DNA from: a virus | Strand: one strand, 5' to 3' | Virus record (IMG/VR): IMGVR_UViG_3300036845_000316 | Coordinates: 1-44,839 of that record | Length of the DNA: 44,839 bases | In this document: in pieces, positions 16,103 through 23,441 of the stretch | Layout: each line of letters opens with the position of its first letter | Numbering within the stretch: position 1 is the stretch's first letter | Notes under the pieces: model-generated | Told to the model about the DNA's origin: nothing | Seen by the model: only the letters and a program-made list of their open reading frames with translations | Databases searched by the model: none | Translations under genes and position numbers: made by a program

Positions 16103-17025
16103 GCTCGATCCAAAGTCATGGTTAATGCCCCGTTGCTCGATCGCTTCAGCCGGAATAAGCCACGCGAGGTCTGGCGCGTCGCGGAGCCCACATCGTCCGG
16201 CACCAGCGCCTTGATCTGCTCGCGCGCGACAGCGTGCGCCTTGAACGCGCCCTCGGTCTCGGCAAAGGCGGCGATCTCGTTGGCGCAGTCCACCGCCCAA
16301 TTTTCCCGGCGGCATACGGCACCCCATTCCTCGCTGCCGAACTCGCCCGCCAGATCGACGTTGCGCAGGCGCGGCGGGGCCTTGGGGACAGGCTGTGGCG
16401 TCATGTCGGGCGGCTCGGTGCCCGCGACCACGTACTCCCAGAACTCTTTCTCCTGCTCGATCAAGCGCTCGCGGAAGAAGACATCGACCTCTTGCTCGAC
16501 GATCTCGAACCTGTTGGTGCCGACCAGCACGGCCAGCGCCCACCAGTCCACATTCGCGACAATCGCCTGATGTGTCATGGCTGGCGTGTATCTCTCCACG
16601 ATCTCCTCGTAGCGAAACTGGCCGACGTGCTTGGCATCAAGAACGCAGTTTAGGCCGCCGCTGGTCATGGAGTAGCCGTCCATGTGCGCCGCCATCCACG
16701 GGTATTCCTTGGACACGACAAGCTCTGGCGTCACGGCATATAACGAGGTCATTTCGCGCCACGCAAAGGCCGCCATTGGGGTGTCGGTAAAATATTGAAA
16801 GACCGAGCGCCCAGTCTGCTGAACGTACCACGCCAGGATGAAGGGTTCGGTAAAGCTGCCGAGCTGCACGTTCAGCTTGCCCGACAGGTCTTCCGGCTCG
16901 TCGATACCCATCTTCTCGCGATATAACGCGGGCCAATCTCCCTCGAGCACGCGCTTCGCGTCGCCTGCCGCGACGTACTTGCGGCGGCGCTCAAGCTGTT
17001 CAGCGGTCAGTCCCAACCCACGCAT
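16099..17025 (-). CDS. YqaJ/lambda-exonuclease-like nuclease
   Basis: 308 residues. PD-(D/E)XK-type pattern of the YqaJ family: an N-terminal helix pair, LGSFTEPFILAWY, MAAHMDGY followed by a Cys-Val-Leu-DAKHVG active-site strand (D and K), then HQAIVANVDWWALAVLVG. The family degrades 5' ends to give 3' overhangs for annealing. Start at 17025 is chosen over 17073 because GGAG is six bases upstream and a sigma-70-like promoter (TTGACA, 17-bp spacer, GATAAA) overlaps the longer version. It heads the leftward recombination operon. Confidence 0.8.
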   Translation of the reverse strand: MRGLGLTAEQLERRRKYVAAGDAKRVLEGDWPALYREKMGIDEPEDLSGKLNVQLGSFTEPFILAWYVQQTGRSVFQYFTDTPMAAFAWREMTSLYAVTPELVVSKEYPWMAAHMDGYSMTSGGLNCVLDAKHVGQFRYEEIVERYTPAMTHQAIVANVDWWALAVLVGTNRFEIVEQEVDVFFRERLIEQEKEFWEYVVAGTEPPDMTPQPVPKAPPRLRNVDLAGEFGSEEWGAVCRRENWAVDCANEIAAFAETEGAFKAHAVAREQIKALVPDDVGSATRQTSRGLFRLKRSSNGALTMTLDRA

Positions 17026-17052
17026 GACCATCTCCGTATGTTCGTTGCATGG

Positions 17053-17081
17053 TTTATCGGCTCTTGCAATCATCCTGTCAA
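17053..17081 (-). promoter_or_regulatory. Leftward sigma-70-like promoter for recombination operon
   Basis: Minus strand TTGACA (17081-17076), 17-bp spacer, GATAAA (17058-17053). It would start transcription about 20 bases before the ATG at 17025. It overlaps the rightward promoter for the HTH gene. Confidence 0.65.
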
Positions 17082-17092
17082 CACGGTAATGA
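17064..17092 (+). promoter_or_regulatory. Rightward promoter for HTH gene, possibly leaderless
   Basis: TTGCAA (17064-17069), 17-bp spacer, TAATGA (17087-17092). The predicted start falls at or next to the ATG at 17100, which has no ribosome-binding site. ATCAT/ATGAT arms at 17069-17073 and 17089-17093 form a weak dyad. Confidence 0.45.
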
Positions 17093-17099
17093 TAATTTT

Positions 17100-17555
17100 A
17101 TGGAAGACGAGCGACTTTGCGAGAAAGCGGCGCAGGAGTGGCTGGCGGAACAGGGCATTACCGCCGTGCTGCGCCATTACCGCAAGCTGGGCAAGGGGCC
17201 GGCCTATACCAATGGCGGGCGCGGCGCGCTCTACCTCAAGGAAGACATCCAGGCGTGGCTGGCAGACGGCTATCATGGGCATCTGCGGGTTGACCACGCG
17301 ACGCTCGCGCGCACCACGCTGGGGCGCTGGATCAAGGCGCAGGGGCTCACGCCGCAGGGCTTTGCCGAGCGGGCCGACCTGCTGCCGCCGGGGCGCTATC
17401 TCTATCCGTTCCTCGGCCTGAGCAACGCCGCCACGCGCCTGCGCGGAGTGCCTGGAATCGATGTGGTGCGGCTGATCTCGCTGGAGACCGGCATCGACAT
17501 GGACACGCTCATCATCGACGCGGAGAGGGCACGTAATGGAACCGATAAGGCTTGA
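17100..17555 (+). CDS. Two-domain HTH transcription regulator
   Basis: 151 residues. The N-terminal part (EKAAQEWLAEQGI ... GGRGALYLKEDIQAWLA) resembles MerR/excisionase winged-helix proteins. The C-terminal part (TTLGRWIKAQGLTPQGFAERA, ending LISLETGIDMDTLI) resembles a Cro/CI-type helix-turn-helix. It diverges from the exonuclease operon across overlapping promoters, the usual place of a phage switch regulator. ATG 17100 follows the -10 element closely and lacks a Shine-Dalgarno, so a leaderless transcript is possible. It overlaps the resolvase gene. It could repress or activate the leftward early block; direction is unknown. Confidence 0.65.
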   Translation: MEDERLCEKAAQEWLAEQGITAVLRHYRKLGKGPAYTNGGRGALYLKEDIQAWLADGYHGHLRVDHATLARTTLGRWIKAQGLTPQGFAERADLLPPGRYLYPFLGLSNAATRLRGVPGIDVVRLISLETGIDMDTLIIDAERARNGTDKA

Positions 17556-17886
17556 GTTCAGGAAGCCGCCCTCGACCAACCAGCTATTCGCCAACGTTCC
17601 CGGCAAGGGGCGGGTGCCGACCTCGCACTACAAGCAGTGGCGCGTGGCGGCGGGTTGGGAACTTGGCCTCCAGTGGCGCGGGCGGGCACCGCTCGACTAC
17701 CGCGCCGACATCTCGCTATGGGTGCCTGGGCGGGCGGATCTGGACAACATGCTGAAGGCCACGATTGATCTGCTCGTGACGATGCATGTGCTGCACGACG
17801 ACAACCGCAAGCACGTCGCCGCCTATCATATCTACGACGCGCCCGAGCACGGAAATGTGGTTGTCGAAATCAGGAAAGCGGCGTAA
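17536..17886 (+). CDS. rusA: RusA-like Holliday-junction resolvase
   Basis: 116 residues with RusA signatures: PSTNQLFAN near the N-terminus, RVPTSHYKQWR, and the acidic RADLDNMLKATIDLLV...HVLHDDNRKH core that supplies metal-binding Asp residues. RusA dimers cut four-way junctions, fitting the adjacent recombination genes. GAGAGG precedes the ATG, which lies inside the regulator gene's end. Length is normal for the family. Confidence 0.85.
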   Translation: MEPIRLEFRKPPSTNQLFANVPGKGRVPTSHYKQWRVAAGWELGLQWRGRAPLDYRADISLWVPGRADLDNMLKATIDLLVTMHVLHDDNRKHVAAYHIYDAPEHGNVVVEIRKAA

Positions 17887-17896
17887 ACCGGATAGC

Positions 17897-17948
17897 CACG
17901 TCGCCGACGTGCGAACGCCCCGAACCGGTTGCACGGGCCGAGGCGTTC
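17897..17948. promoter_or_regulatory. Perfect dyad and hairpin before helicase gene
   Basis: 17897-17911 is a perfect inverted repeat (CACGTCG-C-CGACGTG). 17913-17919 GAACGCC pairs with 17942-17948 GGCGTTC to form a stem around a G/C-rich loop. No T-run follows, so an operator or attenuator is more likely than a terminator. Confidence 0.45.
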
Positions 17949-17977
17949 TAGCCAAACTCCGACCGACCGGAGCGTGA

Positions 17978-18895
17978 ATGGCAACACCAAACTTAGCCGC
18001 CAATCGTGACAATTTCAAGCCGCGCTCGGTTCAGGAGCAGGTAGCCGACGCGCAGGCCAAGACGCAATTCGCCGATCTTCTCGAAAAATCCGCGCTCGAC
18101 GACCTCGGCATTGCGCCGCTCTCGTGGTGGCACGACCGCGCCCCGCCGTGCCGCGACTGGATGGTCGAGGGGCTGTTCCTGCGCGGCACCGTGGGGCTGA
18201 TCGCCGGCGACGGGGGGGTGGGCAAGAGTTTGATCTGCCAGCAACTCGTGACGTGTGCGACGATGGGCAAGCCGTGGCTAGGGAAGATCATATCCGCCGG
18301 CAAGGCGCTCTACATGGCGTGCGAGGATTCCGCCGACGAGCTCTGGCGGCGCCAGGTGGACATCAACCGGCATTACGGGGTCGAGATGCTCGACCTGTCG
18401 GAAGGCGGGTTGCAGCTGTGGCCGCGTGTCGGCCAGGACAATTCGCTGATGTACCTCGAGCGCAGCGGCTGGAAGATGGCGAGGACAGAGTTGCTCGATC
18501 GGCTGGCGCTCCGCTGCTCGAAGCACGGCATCCAGTACGTGGTGATCGACACGGCGACGCAGACCTTCCGTGGCAACCAGAACGACGAGATCCAGGTCAT
18601 GGATTTCATCACAGAGTTGCGCAAGCTCGCGGTTCGCATCCAGGGCATCGTGCTGCTGACCAAGCACCCCAGCCTGTCGGGGCGGGCTCTCGGCACAGGG
18701 GAGAGCGGCAACACGGCTTGGACGAACAGCGTTCGCTCGCGGTGCTATCTGCACAAGGACAAGAGCGGGCAATTGATGCTCGACGTGCTCAAGAGCAATT
18801 ACGGGCCTCGCGGCGACGGGTTGCCGCTCAAATGGAGCGATGGCGTATACGTTCTCGACGTGCCCGAGGAAAGCTATAGCCAGCGGTACTATTAG
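17978..18895 (+). CDS. RepA-like RecA-fold replicative helicase/ATPase
   Basis: 305 residues: Walker A GDGGVGKS (about 77-84), an ACED segment near residue 115, Walker B YVVIDTATQTF (about 187-197), then VLLTKHPSLSGR. This is the layout of plasmid/phage RepA hexameric helicases (AAA_25 type). It would unwind DNA at the phage origin and use host polymerase. GGAG lies five bases upstream of the ATG. It converges with the next leftward gene over a four-base TTAG stop overlap. Confidence 0.8.
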   Translation: MATPNLAANRDNFKPRSVQEQVADAQAKTQFADLLEKSALDDLGIAPLSWWHDRAPPCRDWMVEGLFLRGTVGLIAGDGGVGKSLICQQLVTCATMGKPWLGKIISAGKALYMACEDSADELWRRQVDINRHYGVEMLDLSEGGLQLWPRVGQDNSLMYLERSGWKMARTELLDRLALRCSKHGIQYVVIDTATQTFRGNQNDEIQVMDFITELRKLAVRIQGIVLLTKHPSLSGRALGTGESGNTAWTNSVRSRCYLHKDKSGQLMLDVLKSNYGPRGDGLPLKWSDGVYVLDVPEESYSQRYY

Positions 18896-19293
18896 CGGTC
18901 CGGATCGTCCAGCAGCACCGCGATGCGCATCAGCGCGGCGTGCGCGTTGGCGCGGTACAGCGCGGGGTCGATACGCATGTGCGCAATCTGCCGCAGCGCC
19001 TGGCGGGCGATGTCGAGCGCGGCCTCATTGCGGGTGCGGGGGTCTTTCTCCAGCGCGGGGCTCATGGCGCTTCTGCCTTCGCGAGCGCGGCGGCGGCATT
19101 CATCTAATAGGCCCCGCAGCGCCGCGATCAGCTCGTCTCGCTCGTTGACTGCGCGGACGATCAGGGCGGCATCACCGGGTTCCAAAGAGCCGGCAACAAG
19201 AATATCGTTCGCCGCGACAATCTTTCTCATCCGCGACCATCTATCCGTTCGTTCCATTCGCCACGGCGTGGGGAGCTGTGTCGCCTTCCTCAT
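18892..19293 (-). CDS. Helical hypothetical protein, 133 aa
   Basis: Start M at 19293 follows GGAGG with good spacing and overlaps the upstream stop (ATGA); longer in-frame versions lack this. Mostly helical, Ala/Arg/Glu-rich (AALRGLLDECRRRAREGRS). No motif recognised. Confidence 0.65.
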   Translation of the reverse strand: MRKATQLPTPWRMERTDRWSRMRKIVAANDILVAGSLEPGDAALIVRAVNERDELIAALRGLLDECRRRAREGRSAMSPALEKDPRTRNEAALDIARQALRQIAHMRIDPALYRANAHAALMRIAVLLDDPDR

Positions 19294-19415
19294 GTCACCC
19301 TCCAAAGCAGCAGCAGGATCAGCGCCCACAGCGCGGCGGAGATGGCGAGCGCCCACTTCACCCGGCTCAGCCGGAAGACGGGCGGATTGTGTGGGTGGAA
19401 GCGTGTTTCGTGCAT
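19290..19415 (-). CDS. Small single-TM protein, 41 aa
   Basis: MHETRFHPHNPPVFRLSR... then a strong TM helix (WALAISAALWALILLLLW). M at 19415 has GGGAGG four bases upstream. An ATG at 19478 in the same frame overlaps the previous gene's stop and would add 21 residues. It overlaps the next gene as ATGA. Confidence 0.6.
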   Translation of the reverse strand: MHETRFHPHNPPVFRLSRVKWALAISAALWALILLLLWRVT

Positions 19416-19474
19416 GGTGCCTCCCGTTGGTTCTGCGTTGAGCATGTGCACCGCGAGGGCGCGGCCAAAGGTTT

Positions 19475-20119
19475 TCATGGCTGCGTATCCGCAAAGAGAG
19501 CGGCAACCATTTCCCTAAACAGAGTTTTGGCGGCGGCCCTGGCGGCGTCCCCGGAGGCGGCCCTGGCGGCGTCCCCGGAGGCGTCCCCGGCGGCGGCCCT
19601 GGCGGCGGCCCAGGCGGCGGCCCCGGCGGCGGCCCAGGCGGCGGCCCCGGCGGCGGCCCTGGCGGCGTCCCCGGAGGCGGCCCAGGCGGCGGCCCAGGCG
19701 GCGTCCCGCTTACTCTCGTTACCCGTTTCCAAATACTCCCGCACGACCGCGGGCGCGTCCCACAAATGGATAACGGATAGAGCCATTTTTCGAGCGAACT
19801 CGCGCAGGGTCGGCGTGGCGTCTCGAACGGCGATTACGGTGCGCTCGCTGGCCGCGTGCTTGTCCGTCTCGTGCGCCACGATCTCACCAGAGAGCACGAC
19901 CTTGTAGAGCATGGGACCCGGCGCGTATTGCAGCGCGTCGAACGGATCGACGCTGGCGTGCAATCCTCGCTCGCACGGAATGATCGGCGGGTCGACGGTC
20001 AGTTTTTCGCCAAGGATGATCTTGCGCCCGTCGCCGTGCGGCAGCGTGTCGCCGGCGGCAAACCACCAGGCGTCCAGGGTTTTGGGTGTTTTTGCGCTCC
20101 TGCGAGGATGATTTGCCAT
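19475..20119 (-). CDS. Ala-rich tetrapeptide-repeat protein, 214 aa
   Basis: The N-terminal half (TLDAWWFAAGDTLPHGDGRKI, CERGLHASVDPFDALQYAPG, KVVLSGEIVAHETDKHAASE, then a conserved helix) matches a phage/bacterial family of unknown function, often labelled DUF7666 or putative immunity. The C-terminal part is 15 tandem four-residue units of the type A/D-A-A/S-W/R/G, giving a long helix with periodic Trp/Arg/Gly. SD GGAGAAAG precedes ATG 20119. Repeat number may vary between isolates. Confidence 0.7.
   Translation of the reverse strand: MANHPRRSAKTPKTLDAWWFAAGDTLPHGDGRKIILGEKLTVDPPIIPCERGLHASVDPFDALQYAPGPMLYKVVLSGEIVAHETDKHAASERTVIAVRDATPTLREFARKMALSVIHLWDAPAVVREYLETGNESKRDAAWAAAWAASGDAARAAAGAAAWAAAGAAAWAAARAAAGDASGDAARAASGDAARAAAKTLFREMVAALFADTQP
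19529..19708. repeat. 15 tandem 12-bp GC-rich repeats (coding)
   Basis: Plus strand shows 15 consecutive 12-mers of the form GGCGGCG[G/T]CCC[N] or GGAGGCG..., all in frame with the leftward gene. Slippage would change protein length by whole tetrapeptides. Confidence 0.85.
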
Positions 20120-20153
20120 CGTCTTTCTCCGCCCCTGATGCCCCGAGGCGCGG

Positions 20154-20165
20154 GTGTTTAAACAC
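20154..20165. promoter_or_regulatory. 12-bp perfect palindrome GTGTTTAAACAC
   Basis: Intergenic, about 35 bases upstream of the tetrapeptide-repeat gene start on the minus strand. Followed on the plus strand by CTTTTCTGGCA, which also borders leader copy E. Possible operator. Confidence 0.4.
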
Positions 20166-20179
20166 TCTTTTCTGGCACG

Positions 20180-20359
20180 TTATCGCGAAAAGACGGTCAC
20201 GCTGTCGGCTCCGTCGCACCACGTGAGCGCGTCGCCAAGGTCGTCCCAGTAGCTGACGCAATCGGGCCACATCTGTGCCGCCATGCCGCCATCGTCGCAC
20301 GGGGAGAGGCGCCACACATACCAGCGCCGCCCCACCCAGCGGATCACGTACTCAGACAT
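20180..20359 (-). CDS. Trp/Asp-rich small protein, 59 aa
   Basis: MSEYVIRWVGRRWYVWRLSP... ending in VTVFSR. Small, aromatic-rich. It starts two bases after the upstream gene's stop. A weak GGA lies six bases upstream. Function unknown; placement in a continuous leftward operon supports it. Confidence 0.6.
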   Translation of the reverse strand: MSEYVIRWVGRRWYVWRLSPCDDGGMAAQMWPDCVSYWDDLGDALTWCDGADSVTVFSR

Positions 20360-20361
20360 GG

Positions 20362-20592
20362 CTATTCCAAGCCCGCGAGCGCTTCACGCACGCAGGTCAG
20401 ATTGTATTTCGCACCATCTGGCGTTGTGGCTGGCAGGTCACGCAGGAAAGCGCGAGCGGCGGCACCGAGCGTCTTGAACCGGCGCCGATAATCGAGCGCG
20501 GCACGATAAAGCGGCTCATCGTTCGCTATCCATAGCGAAACATTCCAGGCGTTCCAACTGCGATGTCCGTTGTAAGGCTTTGGCTTTGCCAT
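20362..20592 (-). CDS. Hypothetical protein, 76 aa
   Basis: MAKPKPYNGHRSWNAWNVSL... is a helical small protein with a pattern (YNGHRSWNAWNVSLWI...D) seen in phage hypotheticals of unknown role. GAGGAG precedes ATG 20592, with a promoter just upstream. Confidence 0.7.
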   Translation of the reverse strand: MAKPKPYNGHRSWNAWNVSLWIANDEPLYRAALDYRRRFKTLGAAARAFLRDLPATTPDGAKYNLTCVREALAGLE

Positions 20593-20618
20593 CACTCATC
20601 TCCTCGTCTGATGAAACG

Positions 20619-20647
20619 AGGGTACGGCAGACGTATGATAATGTCAA
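20619..20647 (-). promoter_or_regulatory. Leftward promoter upstream of 20592 gene
   Basis: Minus strand TTGACA (20647-20642), 17-bp spacer, TACCCT (20624-20619). Strong -35, weak -10. The TTGACA context (TGTCAACA on plus) is shared with the 17076 promoter. Confidence 0.5.
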
Positions 20648-20672
20648 CAGGATAATGTGGAGGATTGCAGAT

Positions 20673-21158
20673 TTATGGTGCGAGCAGAAGTGCGTTGGTG
20701 TCCCACCTGAAGCGCGTCGGAAGTGCTTCGAGGTAGGCCCGATCAAGCCCGGCCCATATTCCGCCGAAACTCTCGAAGTCAGCGATGACGCTTAGGGTGG
20801 GTTCGCCCTTGACCAGCATACGATAGGCCGCGATCGCCACACCCGTGCGGTTTTGCCCCGAGACGCAATGCACGAACGTGGGCGGTGCGACGCGCGCCAC
20901 AGTCTCAAGAAAGCGCTTTACATGGCTGTCAGCGATGCCCGGCACAAATGCCGGCAATGGCTCAAAGTCTGGCAGCCGGATCAGCGTGACGCCATCGCTT
21001 GGGACAAACAGGCTGTCGTCGCCTTGTTCCCATTCGAGATCGATGTCGGTAGCCAAGCCCCTCGCCCGCAACCATGCGGCGCCCGCTGTATCTGGTCTAG
21101 CCCCTCGCCAAAGCCGCACATCGACGATCTGAAATCGCTGGATCGGCGCGAAACTCAT
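20673..21158 (-). CDS. Protein-tyrosine/dual-specificity phosphatase-like enzyme
   Basis: 161 residues containing FVHCVSGQNRTGVAIAAYR: the H-C-x5-R phosphate loop with C98 as nucleophile and R104. Upstream acidic residues (LPDFEPLP) could supply the general acid. This is the layout of small cysteine phosphatases that remove phosphate from Tyr/Ser/Thr or other substrates. ATG directly follows the upstream stop, with GAGG before it. Phage examples are uncommon; it may counter host phospho-signalling or process nucleotides or glycans. Confidence 0.75.
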   Translation of the reverse strand: MSFAPIQRFQIVDVRLWRGARPDTAGAAWLRARGLATDIDLEWEQGDDSLFVPSDGVTLIRLPDFEPLPAFVPGIADSHVKRFLETVARVAPPTFVHCVSGQNRTGVAIAAYRMLVKGEPTLSVIADFESFGGIWAGLDRAYLEALPTRFRWDTNALLLAP

Positions 21159-21767
21159 CTAGTCCTCGGGCGCCTCGAGCTCGGCGGCCTTCAGCTGCTC
21201 GATCAGCCGCGGCAGATCGCCCGCCTGCTGCATCCGAAAGGCAAGGCTGTCGGCGCGCTGCTTAGCCTTGATTATATCGCTCGCGACCTCTTTCTGGATG
21301 CGTAGCCGCCCGGTGTTCTCCGCGTCGCTCTCGTCCAATTCCCAGTCGAGAATACGGTCGGTAACCCGCAGCGCCTTGATGGTCTGCCGATGCAGCTCAA
21401 GCGCCACCGAATCCGCCGGCGCGATGACCTCGACCTGCGCCAGTTCCGCCTCGGCCTTCGCAATCTCGGCTGCCATGTGCTTTCTCGCCGTGTCGACCAG
21501 GTACTGGTGATAAGTACCGCCTTTGCGCGTGCGACGCCAGCCGACAGGTATCCGCTTGATGATCCCGGCCGCCTTCGCCGCCTTCATGCGCGCAAGATAC
21601 TTCGCGCGGCCAGCAACCCCAACCGCGCTAAAGGCCAGCTTTTGCTCGGTCGTCAGGTGCACGTTGCCGCGATGATACCAGCAGCGCCCATGCGACTTCG
21701 AACGCAGTGCCCACGCTCGGCAAGTGCCAACCTTATTTGCTAATCGAGCACCACAGACCCTACCCAC
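21159..21767 (-). CDS. Cys/His N-terminal, coiled-coil protein, 202 aa
   Basis: GTG start at 21767 after AGGGGG. Residues 1-35 hold a C...C...CWYHRG segment (RVCGARLANKVGTCRAW, then a HGRCWYHRGN motif), reminiscent of phage proteins with a C-R-x-H-GG start. The rest is helical and rich in Ala, Lys, Glu. It could be a small terminase-like or DNA-binding protein; not proven. No separate small terminase was recognised elsewhere. Confidence 0.65.
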   Translation of the reverse strand: MGRVCGARLANKVGTCRAWALRSKSHGRCWYHRGNVHLTTEQKLAFSAVGVAGRAKYLARMKAAKAAGIIKRIPVGWRRTRKGGTYHQYLVDTARKHMAAEIAKAEAELAQVEVIAPADSVALELHRQTIKALRVTDRILDWELDESDAENTGRLRIQKEVASDIIKAKQRADSLAFRMQQAGDLPRLIEQLKAAELEAPED

Positions 21768-22284
21768 AAAACCCCCTATGCGCGCGTGCGTGGATTAACG
21801 ATGGTGAAGGTGATATTCGCATATTCCGATTTTAGCATCAACCGGTGCTTTGCAGCGTTCTAACGCTGCGGCAGTTGCGTCGGTCGCAACCGGCGCTGGC
21901 GCGAGATCGCTGCTGGCGGCGGAGGTAGCGTCCGCCTCTAACAGCTAATACATAAGCATTATCAATGCTGTATGCAGCTTCTCTGCCAGCAACCCATACT
22001 CCCGCCCATCCATCTGCATAGCAGACGGCTGAGCTGGCGGCTAAGTCGGGTAACCCCCCGGGGGGCGGGGGAGGGGTCGGTGAAAATTACCACCCCCTTC
22101 AAAACCGCGCACGAAATTGGGATTTCGTCCTCGGTCTTCCTGCCCTTTGTAGGCCCGGGAGGACTTCGCGGGGCTACGTCCTTGAAGGTGGGGTTTCGGA
22201 GAGGTTCTGACCCAAAACCCCCTATCACACAGAAGACAGAAAGGAAAGTGGTGTAAGTCATTGATCTGCATGAAGCCGAGTATC
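21768..22284. other. Non-coding, structured region; possible replication origin
   Basis: No convincing gene. Contains a GGCGGA/TCCGCC hairpin near 21920-21940, a perfect CCCCCCGGGGGG palindrome at 22054-22065, a GTAG-CCC/GGG-CTAC stem near 22158-22185, and AAAACCCCCTAT twice (about 21769 and 22214). It lies upstream of a RepL-like gene, a common origin position. Short opposing frames here look random. Confidence 0.45.
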
Positions 22285-22313
22285 TTGACAGAGACCTGTG
22301 AGGCCTCTATAGG
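22285..22313 (+). promoter_or_regulatory. Strong sigma-70-like promoter before RepL-like gene
   Basis: TTGACA (22285-22290), 17-bp spacer, TATAGG (22308-22313). The palindrome GAGGCCTC (22300-22307) abuts the -10 and could be an operator. Confidence 0.7.
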
Positions 22314-22342
22314 GGTCGATGTTTCCATTGTGGGGGCCTTCG

Positions 22343-22801
22343 ATGCGGACCATATCTAGGCACAGGCAGGTTAACGGTGTTGAAACAGTTGAAGAAACCC
22401 ATATCCAGTGGCGCCGCTATGTCGGCCCGTGGGGGTGTCTGATGCAGTTCTCGGGCGAGGGTTTGGTGGAGTTGCGGCTCCGGATGTCGGACGGGTCGAT
22501 TGGTATGCAGGCGATGAGGGTTCTGCTGGCGTGCTGCGAGCATACCGACAAGCAGAACCGGGTCGAGGCGGGCCGGAAGGATCTGTCGCGCATCCTTGAG
22601 ATGCCGGAGTCGAACGTGGCACGGGCGCTGAAGGCGCTGGTTGACTGCGGTTTTCTGGAGCCACCTGACCTGCGGCACCGGCCCTACGTCGTCAGTCCTC
22701 GCTTCTTCTGGCGCGCGAACACGGGGGACCTAAAGCGCGCGCTGGCGGCGCGCGGGATGCTCGGCAAGGACGGGATGATGAAGTCGAGGGAAGCGGCTTA
22801 G
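22343..22801 (+). CDS. RepL-like winged-helix replication protein
   Basis: 152 residues. Core: MQAMRVLLACCEHTD, then RKDLSRILEMPESNVARALKALVDCGFLE (winged-helix recognition), then VVSPRFFWRANTGDLKRAL, a C-terminal pattern like RepL replication/maintenance proteins. Start 22343 has GGGGG six bases upstream and follows the promoter; ATG 22319 would sit on the transcription start. It likely binds the adjacent structured region. It converges with a leftward gene through a TTAG stop overlap. Confidence 0.7.
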   Translation: MRTISRHRQVNGVETVEETHIQWRRYVGPWGCLMQFSGEGLVELRLRMSDGSIGMQAMRVLLACCEHTDKQNRVEAGRKDLSRILEMPESNVARALKALVDCGFLEPPDLRHRPYVVSPRFFWRANTGDLKRALAARGMLGKDGMMKSREAA

Positions 22802-23025
22802 GATTTGTCGAAGAGCGTGTCGGGGTGGTCGATGCGGGCGGCGGACTGCCGGGCTTCGGAGAGGCCGCCCCAGCGCTTGCCGACATGCCACTGGGGTTTG
22901 TCGTACTTTGGCGGTGGCAGCTTCTGGTTCGGCATCGCGGCGATCTCGGCCAGGGTCTCGTTGAACCAACGATGCAACGCGTCGAGGCGCGCGTCAAGAG
23001 TGCGCGTCGCGCCGGGCTCACTCAT
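22798..23025 (-). CDS. Hypothetical protein, 75 aa
   Basis: MSEPGATRTLDARLDALHRW... helical then basic (KLPPPKYDKPQWHVGKRWGG). ATG overlaps the stop of a 14-codon upstream frame that has a good ribosome-binding site, suggesting translational coupling. Function unknown. Confidence 0.6.
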   Translation of the reverse strand: MSEPGATRTLDARLDALHRWFNETLAEIAAMPNQKLPPPKYDKPQWHVGKRWGGLSEARQSAARIDHPDTLFDKS

Positions 23026-23066
23026 CTGCGGCGTTGCCTTGTCGGTGCCGAGGGTGTATGTGCCAT
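23022..23066 (-). CDS. Possible 14-codon leader peptide
   Basis: AAGGAG lies six bases before ATG, followed by MAHTPSAPTRQRRR and a TGA that overlaps the downstream ATG. The downstream gene has no good site of its own. May be only a translation-coupling device. Confidence 0.4.
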   Translation of the reverse strand: MAHTPSAPTRQRRR

Positions 23067-23249
23067 GAGATCTCCTTGGTCTCGACCCCGTGGAGATAGC
23101 ACAAGACCGGGCGGCACGCCAAGGTCTTTGCAGGCACCCCGCCCCTGTCCCCTTGTGGCGGGGTGTTGCATTTTAGGGAGAAGTTCTCGGAAAGCAGGTT
23201 GACCGCCCTCGCGCGCGCGTGCATACGTATCTAAATAGGGAGAAGTTGC

Positions 23250-23441
23250 ATGGGCGGTCCGTGGACGGCTGAGGCGATACAGAGGCAGGCGCAAAGTGGC
23301 CGGCGGCAGTATGTCAAGGATTGCGTCCTGGCGCTGCGGCAGGCTCTGGAGATCCGGCGCGACCCGGAGTTGATGGCGGAGATCCGGCAGTATTTGCGGA
23401 CTGAGCAGGCCCGCCTCCTCGAAGATCTGGACGCCTTGTGA
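23250..23441 (+). CDS. Small helical protein, 63 aa
   Basis: MGGPWTAEAIQRQAQSGRRQ..., charged and helical, ends in LLEDLDAL. GGGAGA seven bases upstream; the motif TAGGGAGAAGTT occurs both here and about 64 bases upstream. First gene of the rightward late block. The preceding 180 bases hold only a weak TTGACC-based promoter candidate near 23199. Confidence 0.7.
   Translation: MGGPWTAEAIQRQAQSGRRQYVKDCVLALRQALEIRRDPELMAEIRQYLRTEQARLLEDLDAL

Noticed and set aside
19529-19708. CRISPR-like or satellite array
   Set aside because: Units are contiguous 12-mers with no spacers and are in coding frame.
21962-22261. Opposing 94- and 99-codon frames in the non-coding region
   Set aside because: No ribosome site, Pro/Arg/Gly-rich random-like sequence, both strands equally open.
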